A stretch of 64,000 nt of DNA from Janthinobacterium sp. SUN073. GTDB lineage: Bacteria; Pseudomonadota; Gammaproteobacteria; Burkholderiales; Burkholderiaceae_D. The notes under the pieces are model-generated. The model searched no databases, was not told the origin of the DNA, and worked only from the letters and a program-made list of their open reading frames with translations. Position 1 is the stretch's first letter, and the number at the start of each line of letters is the position of its first letter. Shown one piece after another: positions 38,474-45,707 of this stretch. Made by a program: the position numbers and the translations under genes. The stretch is taken from NCBI RefSeq assembly GCF_030397665.1, contig NZ_JAPUBT010000001.1:62001-126000 (forward strand), read 5' to 3'.

Positions 38474-40333
38474 TCAGGGTGGCGGCTGGTAAGTCCACTC
38501 CAGGCTGCCTGTGCTGTCCGCAAACACGCTCTGCGTGGCCGGCGTGGCGCTGCGCAACAGCGCCTTGATCTCCTTCGGCGGCCGGTCGTAGACCTTGGCC
38601 GGCCCGGGTGGCACGACCATGGCGCGCACGGCCGTTTCACCGTCGACCAATCCCAGGCTGCAGCGCGACTGGCCGGCCGTCGCCTGGCGCTGCTGGCGCA
38701 CTTGCGCCACCAGGGCCAGCATTTGCGCCTGCAGGATTTCCGACTGATTCACTTCCACGCGCAGGCGCGCCACTTCCTTCAATACGGGAGCGATGCGCAC
38801 CGCGAGCTTGTCGTACTGCAATTGCTGCACCGGCTGCAGCTGCAGCTCGCCGCGCCGCAGCTGGCCCGCCAGGGTCAGGTAGTTGCGCACTTCTGGCAAT
38901 TGCGCAATGGCATCGATTTCCTGCTGGCGCTTGTGCTGCAGTTGCTGGTAGTGCGCGGCCTTTGCCAGGCTTTCCGCGATCTGTTGGTCCAGCGCGCTCA
39001 AATCGGGCACCAGCGGGAACAGCAACATCTCCACCTGCTTGCGGGGACCGGCGCTGCCAATGCGGATGGTGCGTGCCGCCACGGCGCAGCCTTCGGCCAG
39101 CTCGATGACGACCTCGTCGGCGATGATCTCGCAATTGCTGGCATGCTCGATCACCACGCGCGTGCCGGCGATGACGCAGCTTTCCGCGCGCTTCACGTGG
39201 ACTTCGCCGCTCAGCGCCTGCAACACGGAACCGGAGGCGACCCCCTCGACGCGCACGTCGCCGTGTTCATTGAACGCTGTGCCGCCCACCAGATTGCGCT
39301 GTAGCCATATCAGCCCGCCATGCGAGTGCAGATGGCCGTACACGTCGCCATGGATGGTGATATCGCTGCCGTCGAGCTGGCGCTGCTCCTGCACGTCGCC
39401 ATATTCCTCGTACGCGGCGCGCAACTTCAAATTGCCCGTGGTACGGCTGCTGACGCCTTCGCGGCTGACGATCTTGTTTTCGATGGAGAGCTTGCCGTGC
39501 GCATCGACATTCACATAGCCATCCTGGGTGGCCACCACGTAATCGCCATCGCTGAAGCGTTCGACCGCCGTGCCCGCCCCTGCCACCGCCGCCGGGTCCA
39601 GCTCCAGCGGTGCGGGCGGTGGCAGCAGCGTACCGTCCAGGTCGTAGCCGGGCAAGCCGGGCGCACCGGGCAGCAGCCGCAGCAGGCGCGCGTGTTTTTT
39701 CACTTGCGGAAAACGGTTCTTGAAACTGAGCAAATCCAGGCGGCCATTGGCGCGTTCGCGCGGCGCATCGTCGCGGTGGATGCCTTGCGACACTTCGACC
39801 AGTTGCGCGTCGCGGCCCGGCTGCGGCGGCAGCGCGCGCGCAACCGTGATGCGCTCGGCCTTGCCGCTGCCGAGAATGGCGCGCACGGCCGCGCCATCGA
39901 TGCCATAGCGCACGCCCTTGCACCACAGGTCAGCCACCAGTTCGTCAAACTCGCGGCGCGCCGGCACCTGGCCATCCGCGTCAGGCGACAGCGCTTCAAA
40001 GTAGAACTCGGCGCTGTCGCCACGGATCTTGATTTGTTTATACAGCGCACGGCGCTGGGGCGGGAATGGCGCCACGCGAGCGGCAATGCGCAGCAAGGCG
40101 TCGCTCTTGGGCGCGGCGCGGGGCGCGGGGGCATGGAACAGAGTCAGCAGGAACAAAGCGTAGTCGAGACCGGCCAGCAGCTGCCCCGACTGGAACAGCT
40201 GGTCGACGGCGGCGCGCAACTGCGCGGGCGCCAGCGACAGGTCCAGACACACGCCCTCGTCGCGCTGGACCAGGCCGCGCGGCAAGCCGCCTGCGGGGAC
40301 CGCCTCAGGAACGGGTGTGTCGTCGTCGCTCAC
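38474..40333 (-). CDS. FapA/DUF342-like polymer-forming protein
   Basis: 619 residues from GTG 40333, which has GGGGAGG upstream; a longer ATG start at 40357 is less supported. Central part (about 260-430) is a repetitive right-handed beta-helix of the FapA/DUF342 type (VNVDAHGKLSIENKIV, DITIHGDVYGHLHSHGGL, VRVEGVASGSVLQAL). An N-terminal domain precedes it and a coiled coil (about 440-530: LAKAAHYQQLQHKRQQEIDAI) follows. Members are often called flagellar assembly protein A-like, but true function is unproved. No partner genes adjoin it. Confidence 0.8.
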   Translation of the reverse strand: MSDDDTPVPEAVPAGGLPRGLVQRDEGVCLDLSLAPAQLRAAVDQLFQSGQLLAGLDYALFLLTLFHAPAPRAAPKSDALLRIAARVAPFPPQRRALYKQIKIRGDSAEFYFEALSPDADGQVPARREFDELVADLWCKGVRYGIDGAAVRAILGSGKAERITVARALPPQPGRDAQLVEVSQGIHRDDAPRERANGRLDLLSFKNRFPQVKKHARLLRLLPGAPGLPGYDLDGTLLPPPAPLELDPAAVAGAGTAVERFSDGDYVVATQDGYVNVDAHGKLSIENKIVSREGVSSRTTGNLKLRAAYEEYGDVQEQRQLDGSDITIHGDVYGHLHSHGGLIWLQRNLVGGTAFNEHGDVRVEGVASGSVLQALSGEVHVKRAESCVIAGTRVVIEHASNCEIIADEVVIELAEGCAVAARTIRIGSAGPRKQVEMLLFPLVPDLSALDQQIAESLAKAAHYQQLQHKRQQEIDAIAQLPEVRNYLTLAGQLRRGELQLQPVQQLQYDKLAVRIAPVLKEVARLRVEVNQSEILQAQMLALVAQVRQQRQATAGQSRCSLGLVDGETAVRAMVVPPGPAKVYDRPPKEIKALLRSATPATQSVFADSTGSLEWTYQPPP

Positions 40334-40443
40334 GCCTTGCCTCCCCCGGCAACACATTCAGAGAATTGTTTCAGTGCACTAGAACAATATCACGGGGCGT
40401 GGCGGTGTGCCTGACTCGGCAAAAATGTGCTTGCCAGATGCCA

Positions 40444-40473
40444 ACAGGGCCATGTCTTGCGAGATGGCCCTGT
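40444..40473. terminator. Hairpin downstream of the signal-peptide gene
   Basis: ACAGGGCCAT (40444-40453) and ATGGCCCTGT (40464-40473) pair perfectly over 10 bp. It follows the minus-strand gene at 40493, but no T-run follows, so it may be a weak or Rho-assisted terminator. Confidence 0.5.
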
Positions 40474-40492
40474 CGGATGGGGTGCGCGCTAC

Positions 40493-40894
40493 CTAGCGGC
40501 GCGGCGGGTTGGAATAGATGTCCTGGCCCACTTCGTTGATCTGGCGGCGCAGGTCGCGCCGCTCGTCGGGCGTCATGCGGCCCGTGCGGCGCGAGGCGTC
40601 GGCGCCTTCGCTGGCGCGACGCTGCTCTTCGGCACGCGTGTCGAAGCTGCGTGCGTCACGCTGTTCGCGCAGTCGCGTATCATTGCTATTGCTATTGCTA
40701 TTGCTGCGCTGTACCTGCTCATAACGCTGGGCCTGCACTTGCGGCTGGTCGTCACGGCGTGGCGGCGGCTGGTTTTGTGCCAGCGCCAGGCTGGCGGCAA
40801 ACACGCAGCAAACGGCGAATGCGGACAGCACAGTCGTACGTGCGGCAATAGCTGCGCTGGGAGCGGTGTGAATTTTTTTAGTAAAGATATTCAT
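40493..40894 (-). CDS. Exported hypothetical protein
   Basis: 133 residues. Signal peptide to about residue 39 (TTVLSAFAVCCVFAASLALA then Q). Mature part is very polar, rich in Q, R and S, and contains a serine-asparagine run (SNSNSNSN) encoded by four tandem ATTGCT hexamers on the plus strand. The C-terminus MTPDERRDLRRQINEVGQDIY looks like a conserved helical end shared with other Oxalobacteraceae proteins (recalled). Function unknown; probably periplasmic. Upstream, divergent from ompR by about 200 bases. Confidence 0.7.
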   Translation of the reverse strand: MNIFTKKIHTAPSAAIAARTTVLSAFAVCCVFAASLALAQNQPPPRRDDQPQVQAQRYEQVQRSNSNSNSNDTRLREQRDARSFDTRAEEQRRASEGADASRRTGRMTPDERRDLRRQINEVGQDIYSNPPRR

Positions 40895-41089
40895 TGAGTT
40901 CCTCTTCCGCGATGCCGTATAAACTTAAAGCTGATTTCCACTGTGGCCCCAGTGTATGATGCTTTACACGGTGCAGTAAGAGTAATTGGGTAAAGTTTGT
41001 AACACTTTGTAATGGGTCGCCATACCCCCTTGCCGACGCCGCGCGAGGCGTTACTATAGCAACTAATATAAGATAACACGACACATTAA

Positions 41090-41860
41090 ATGACCACAAC
41101 CTCCACATCCGGCAGCAACACGCCTACGCAATCAATCCACGGCCACCAGGCAAAAATCATGGTGGTCGATGACGATGTGCGCCTGCGCGACCTGCTGCGC
41201 CGCTACCTGACTGAACAGGGTTTCAATGTCTTCACGGCAGAGAGCGCGACGGCCATGAACAAGCTGTGGCTGCGCGAACGCTACGACTTGCTGGTGCTCG
41301 ATTTGATGCTGCCCGGCGAAGACGGCCTGTCGATCTGCCGCCGCCTGCGCGGCGCGGGCGACCAGACGCCGATCATCATGCTGACGGCCAAGGGCGAAGA
41401 CGTGGACCGTATCGTGGGCCTGGAAATGGGCGCCGACGACTACCTGCCGAAACCGTTCAACCCGCGCGAACTGGTGGCCCGCATCGGCGCCGTGCTGCGC
41501 CGCAAGGGTCCCGATGAAATCCCGGGCGCACCTTCGGAAACACCGCAAACCTTCGAATTCGGCGACTTCGTGCTGGACCTGGGCACGCGCACATTGAAAA
41601 AGAATGGCGAAACGGTGCCACTGACAACAGGCGAGTTTTCCGTGTTGAAAGTATTTGCCCGCCATGCGCGCCAGCCGCTGTCGCGCGAAAAACTGATGGA
41701 ACTGGCGCGCGGCCGCGAGTACGAAGTGTTCGACCGCAGCCTGGACGTGCAAATCTCGCGCCTGCGTAAACTGATCGAACCCGATCCATCGAGCCCGCTG
41801 TTCATCCAGACCGTGTGGGGCCTGGGCTACGTTTTCATCCCGGACGGACAGCCGCGCTGA
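41090..41860 (+). CDS. ompR: Osmolarity response regulator OmpR
   Basis: 256 residues. Receiver about 22-137: acidic D27/D28, phospho-acceptor D71 (VLDLMLPGEDGLSICRRL, near-identical to E. coli OmpR), K121 in PKPF. Winged-helix DNA-binding domain about 150-250 ends FIQTVWGLGYVFIPDG. Fourteen bases separate it from envZ. Residues 1-20 are a serine/threonine tail not in E. coli OmpR. It activates or represses porin-type genes under osmotic or envelope signals. Confidence 0.94.
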   Translation: MTTTSTSGSNTPTQSIHGHQAKIMVVDDDVRLRDLLRRYLTEQGFNVFTAESATAMNKLWLRERYDLLVLDLMLPGEDGLSICRRLRGAGDQTPIIMLTAKGEDVDRIVGLEMGADDYLPKPFNPRELVARIGAVLRRKGPDEIPGAPSETPQTFEFGDFVLDLGTRTLKKNGETVPLTTGEFSVLKVFARHARQPLSREKLMELARGREYEVFDRSLDVQISRLRKLIEPDPSSPLFIQTVWGLGYVFIPDGQPR

Positions 41861-41873
41861 TCGCAGGCGAGGC

Positions 41874-43232
41874 ATGATGAAGCTTGTTCCCGATATCAGC
41901 CTGGCGCGGCTGAAAAGCGGCCTGTTCTGGCGCACCTTTTTGCTGCTCGGCACCTTGACCACGGTCAGCATGATCACCTGGATCGGCATGATTTCCGTCA
42001 TCCAGCGCGAGCCGCAGGCGCAGCAGATTTCCGCCCAGATCATTTCCGTCGTCACCATCACGCATGCGGCATTGACGCACTCGGCACCCGAGCTGCGGCG
42101 CGAGCTGCTGTTCGACCTCGTCAGCAATGAAGGCATCCGCATCTTCTCGCTGGAAGAGGACGACCGCATCGAGCCGCCGCCCGACAATTACCTGATGCCC
42201 GAGATCGAGGCGCAGGTGAAAGCCAAGCTGGGCAAGGACACGCGCTTTTCCGCGCGCGTCAACGGCGTGGCCGGTTTCTGGGTCAGCTTCAAGATCGATG
42301 ACGACGAGTACTGGCTGATGCTGGACCGCGAGCGCCTGCGCGGCTTGACGGGCTTCCAGTGGCTGGGCTGGGCCAGCCTGGTGTCCCTGCTGTCCCTGCT
42401 GGGCGCGGCCATCATTTCCAGCCTGATCAATTTACCGCTGTCGCGCTTGACGGCGGCCGCGCGCGACATCGCCAAGGGCAAGCAACCGGCGCCGCTGCCG
42501 GAAAAAGGCCCGATCGAAATCATCGAGGCGAACCGCAGCTTCAACCAGATGGTCGATGATTTAAAACAGGTGGAATCGGACCGCGCCGTGATTTTGGCAG
42601 GCATTTCGCACGACTTGCGCACGCCGCTGGCGCGCATGCAGCTGGAAGTGGAAATGGCCAACCTGTCGGACGAGGCACGCGAAGGCATCCAGTCCGATAT
42701 CGGGCAAATGGACGCCATCATCGGCCAGTTCCTCGACTATGCCAAGCCGACGGAAACGTCGAGCTTTACGGACGTGGACCTGAGCGGCTTGCTGCTCGAC
42801 ATGACGCGCGAAGCGATGCGCCTGCCGGACGTGAAGATCAACGCCACCATTGCGGAAGGCGCGCATGCGATGGGCAACCCCACCGACTTGCGCCGCGTGC
42901 TGAACAACCTGATCGAGAATGCGCGCCGCTATGGCAAGACGCCGGACAGCGACCTGACGGAAATCGATATCGCCTGCCATGTGCGCACCAGCCACGGCGC
43001 GAAAAAGGTGATTATCGAGGTGCAAGACCACGGCACAGGCGTGCCGGCGGAAAAGATCGAGCAACTGATGAAACCGTTCACCCGCCTCGACACGGCGCGC
43101 GGGCAAGCCAACGGTGCCGGCCTGGGCCTGGCCATCGTCGACCGCGTGCTGCTGCGCCATGGCGCCGAATTGCAGGTGCGCAACCGCGAAGGCGGCGGCC
43201 TGGCGTTTCAGATCAGCTTGCCAGCGGTGTAA
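41874..43232 (+). CDS. envZ: Sensor histidine kinase EnvZ
   Basis: 452 residues. Two membrane helices (about 22-42 and 167-187) flank a periplasmic domain of about 120 residues; HAMP follows (about 188-240), then HisKA with phospho-acceptor H246 (AGISHDLRTPLARMQLE) and an HATPase_c domain with N box (NLIENARRYG), G1 (VQDHGTGVP) and G2 (GAGLGLAIV). Pairs with OmpR 14 bases upstream. EnvZ phosphorylates and dephosphorylates OmpR. The periplasmic segment differs from E. coli, so the signal may differ. Confidence 0.93.
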   Translation: MMKLVPDISLARLKSGLFWRTFLLLGTLTTVSMITWIGMISVIQREPQAQQISAQIISVVTITHAALTHSAPELRRELLFDLVSNEGIRIFSLEEDDRIEPPPDNYLMPEIEAQVKAKLGKDTRFSARVNGVAGFWVSFKIDDDEYWLMLDRERLRGLTGFQWLGWASLVSLLSLLGAAIISSLINLPLSRLTAAARDIAKGKQPAPLPEKGPIEIIEANRSFNQMVDDLKQVESDRAVILAGISHDLRTPLARMQLEVEMANLSDEAREGIQSDIGQMDAIIGQFLDYAKPTETSSFTDVDLSGLLLDMTREAMRLPDVKINATIAEGAHAMGNPTDLRRVLNNLIENARRYGKTPDSDLTEIDIACHVRTSHGAKKVIIEVQDHGTGVPAEKIEQLMKPFTRLDTARGQANGAGLGLAIVDRVLLRHGAELQVRNREGGGLAFQISLPAV

Positions 43233-43239
43233 GGTAACA

Positions 43240-43277
43240 CACCGGGGGCCAGTCCCGTCGGGCCTGCCCTCCCGGTG
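43240..43277. terminator. Weak stem between convergent envZ and Imm26-like genes
   Basis: CACCGGG (43240-43246) can pair with CCCGGTG (43271-43277) around an internally structured loop. No T-run, so the call is tentative. Confidence 0.35.
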
Positions 43278-43278
43278 A

Positions 43279-43758
43279 TTAAACCGACGCCTGCTCCGGC
43301 GCCAGCAATTTATTCATCAACAATTCTGTCGCCCCGTAGCCGTAGAGGGAATCGCTTTCCATGCCCGGCGTATCGAAGGGGATCGATTCCTCTCGGTTCA
43401 GCTTGGCAGGGTCGGCATCCGCATAGCTGGCGCGCCAGGCGCGCTGCAGCGATTCATTGCGACGGATAAAGGCCGGCATGGGCCAGGCATCGCGCTCCCA
43501 GTGGAGGCTGTCGCCCAGCAGGGGCCAGCGCTCGTTGAGCAGGGCCATGTCGCCCGTGCGCAGGCGGCGCACGGCCTGTTCCGGCTGCAAGCCTTCCAGT
43601 TCTTCCAGCGCAGGCAGGCTGTCGCGCTTCGGCCCGAACATATACGCCAGCATGATGCGCCCGGCAGGCGCGCGGCGCGCCACCACGCCGGCGGCATAGC
43701 CGCCGCCCGGCAAGGGCACAGCAAACCAGCTGCCTTCCCGGTATGGTAATGATTTCAT
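43279..43758 (-). CDS. Immunity 26 / HocA-like family protein
   Basis: 159 residues. The opening SLPYREGSWFAVPLPGGGYAAGVVAR (split) and MLAYMFGP match the Imm26 family, small proteins seen as immunity partners in polymorphic-toxin loci, here without a toxin next to them. GGGGGAG lies 9 bases before the ATG at 43758; a longer frame lacks support. No signal peptide. Convergent with envZ. Assignment is from recalled motif pattern. Confidence 0.72.
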   Translation of the reverse strand: MKSLPYREGSWFAVPLPGGGYAAGVVARRAPAGRIMLAYMFGPKRDSLPALEELEGLQPEQAVRRLRTGDMALLNERWPLLGDSLHWERDAWPMPAFIRRNESLQRAWRASYADADPAKLNREESIPFDTPGMESDSLYGYGATELLMNKLLAPEQASV

Positions 43759-43851
43759 TTCTGCAAACTCCCCCAAAATCGTGTTCGGGGCACAGTCTAC
43801 GCGAAGCAAGGGCTATGTGGCGCATGGTACGCCACAGCAACAAACCAATAG

Positions 43852-44157
43852 TTACACTATTTTCTCGTCATAGTGATACTGGGCAACAATCGGCCCCGCC
43901 TTGAACAGCGCTTCCTTCATGGCCGCATCCAGCCGCGCGTCGCGGCGGCGCATCCATTCGAGCAGCATGGCCGCTTCCTTGCGGCTGGTGTCGCCCGCAT
44001 GCGCGAGCACGCGGCGCAATTCCGGGTCCGTGCACGCCTCGAAACGCTGGCTGTTCAGGTCCAGCGCCTGCAGCGCGGCGATGGTGGCGCCGATGGCGCG
44101 GTGCATGTCGAGTGCCGTGGCCGGCAAGCCCGATTCTTCCAGTGGGACGGTGGTCAT
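43852..44157 (-). CDS. Encapsulated-ferritin-like protein lacking diiron ligands
   Basis: 101 residues, two-helix protein. Aligns without gaps to the encapsulated ferritin EncFtn of Rhodospirillum rubrum as I recall it: MHRAIGATIAALQALD, then QRFEACTDPELRRVLAHA and AAMLLEWMRRRDARLD. Metal ligands E32, E62 and H65 of that protein correspond to A, S and E here, and entry-site E31 and E34 to A and Q. No encapsulin shell gene and no C-terminal targeting peptide are seen. Start ATG 44157 has AAGGA 6 bases upstream. Possible roles: inactive paralogue, other metal site, or regulatory protein. Confidence 0.7.
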   Translation of the reverse strand: MTTVPLEESGLPATALDMHRAIGATIAALQALDLNSQRFEACTDPELRRVLAHAGDTSRKEAAMLLEWMRRRDARLDAAMKEALFKAGPIVAQYHYDEKIV

Positions 44158-44299
44158 GCGCATTCCTTTTCGCGTGGTGGTGACATCGGCTGCATTCTCC
44201 ACCGCGCGGGCGAAAAGCTCAAGCGTCCACGACACGTTTCCACCCGTTCGGCCATAATCATGGCTCAGCAACAGCCTAAACCTCAGCGGCAGGAGTCCC

Positions 44300-45457
44300 A
44301 TGTTCAATTTCGACTTTTACAATCCGACGCAAATCCTCTTCGGCCAGGGCCAGATCGCCGCCATCGCCGGCCTGATCCCGCCGCAGGCGCGGGTCCTGAT
44401 GACCTACGGCGGCGGCAGCATCAAGCGCAACGGCGTCTACGATGAAGTCAGGGCGGCGCTGGCCGGCCACACGGTGCTGGAATTTGCTGGCATCGAACCC
44501 AATCCCAGCTACGAAACCCTGATGCAGGCCGTGGCCCTCGTGAAAAGCGAGCGCATCGATTTCCTGCTGGCCGTCGGCGGCGGCTCCGTGGTCGATGGTA
44601 CCAAGTTCATTGCCGCCGCCGCCCTGCATGAGGGCGAGGCGTGGGACATCCTGGCGAAAGGCGGCAAGATCGTCGAGGCCGCCCTGCCCTTCGGTACCGT
44701 CCTGACGTTACCGGCCACGGGTTCCGAAATGAATGGTTCGGCCGTAATCACGCGCAAGGCCACGCAGGAAAAGCGCTCGTTCATGAGCCGCAAGGTATAT
44801 CCTAAATTTTCCGTGCTGGACCCGTCGAAAACGTTCACCTTGCCGCTGCGCCAGGTAGGCAATGGCGTCGTCGATGCATTCGCGCATGTGATGGAACAGT
44901 ACCTGACCACCCCCGTGAACGCGTCCGTGCAGGACCGCTTCGCCGAAGGCATTTTATTGACCCTGATCGAGGAAGGTCCGAAAGCCCTGTCGCAGCCGGA
45001 CGACTACGACGTGCGCGCCAACGTGATGTGGAGCGCCACCCTGGCCTTGAACGGCCTGATCGGCGTGGGCGTGCCGCAAGACTGGTCCACGCACGCCATC
45101 GGCCACGAATTGACGGCCCTGTACGAGCTCGATCATGCGCAAACCCTGGCCATCATCCTGCCCAGCATGCTGCGCGTGCGCAAGCAGGCCAAGCGCGCCA
45201 AGCTGCTGCAATACGCGGCCCGCGTGTGGGGCCTCGACGGCGGCGACGAGGATGGCCGCATCGAGGCAGCCATCGCGCGCACGGAATTCTTCTTCCGCCA
45301 CATGGGCGTCAAGACGCGCCTGGCCGACTACGGCCTGAACCATGCCAGCGTGGACGCCGTCGTCGCTGCCCTGGAAGCGCACGGCATGACGGCGCTGGGC
45401 GAACAGCGCGAAGTGACGCCCGCCGTCAGCCGCAAGGTGCTCGAACTCAGTTTGTAG
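44300..45457 (+). CDS. yqhD: Iron-type (group III) NADPH alcohol dehydrogenase YqhD
   Basis: 385 residues. Opening FDFYNPTQILFG is standard for YqhD/BDH. Cofactor-site GGGS (VGGGSVVDGTKFIA, about 92-105) and metal ligands D and H in VVDAFAHVMEQYL plus H in STHAIGHEL and H in YELDHAQTLAI are present. Reduces aldehydes, including those from lipid peroxidation, with NADPH. It is divergent from the ferritin-like gene by about 140 bases. The downstream riboswitch belongs to the next gene. Confidence 0.9.
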   Translation: MFNFDFYNPTQILFGQGQIAAIAGLIPPQARVLMTYGGGSIKRNGVYDEVRAALAGHTVLEFAGIEPNPSYETLMQAVALVKSERIDFLLAVGGGSVVDGTKFIAAAALHEGEAWDILAKGGKIVEAALPFGTVLTLPATGSEMNGSAVITRKATQEKRSFMSRKVYPKFSVLDPSKTFTLPLRQVGNGVVDAFAHVMEQYLTTPVNASVQDRFAEGILLTLIEEGPKALSQPDDYDVRANVMWSATLALNGLIGVGVPQDWSTHAIGHELTALYELDHAQTLAIILPSMLRVRKQAKRAKLLQYAARVWGLDGGDEDGRIEAAIARTEFFFRHMGVKTRLADYGLNHASVDAVVAALEAHGMTALGEQREVTPAVSRKVLELSL

Positions 45458-45527
45458 ATTCGCACCACACTGTTGTAAAACGGTCAGCCAGCGGGACAGC
45501 TGGCCGTGCTTCATGCTAAGCTGTCAT

Positions 45528-45606
45528 TTCGCTAGGGGTCCTGGAGCAGTCATCCGGGTGAGAGATACCCTTCGTACCTGATCTGGATAATGCCAGCGAA
45601 GGAAAG
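45528..45606 (+). promoter_or_regulatory. TPP (thiamine pyrophosphate) riboswitch
   Basis: The THI element is visible: TTCGCT (45528-45533) pairing with AGCGAA (45595-45600) as P1; AGGGGTCC early strand; GGGTGAGAGATACCC; then ACCTGATCTGGATAATGCCA (45576-45595), the highly conserved pyrimidine and pyrophosphate core. It precedes the TonB receptor by about 100 bases. The following CCTCCCTCCTTTG could pair with the AAGGAAAG end of the element as an expression platform; this part is inference. Confidence 0.95.
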
Positions 45607-45707
45607 CGCAAAGTACCTCCCTCCTTTGATAGCTCCTGCGTTGGCGCCAGCCGAACAAGCAGCCTGCCGTGCTCTTTCCCAGACGCGGCTTGAACCACGA
45701 GCAATCT

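Noticed and set aside
40682-40705. CRISPR-like repeats
   Set aside because: The repeat is a six-base microsatellite within a gene; there are no spacers or cas genes.
43852-44157. Encapsulin cargo locus
   Set aside because: No shell protein gene nearby and no targeting peptide at the C-terminus.
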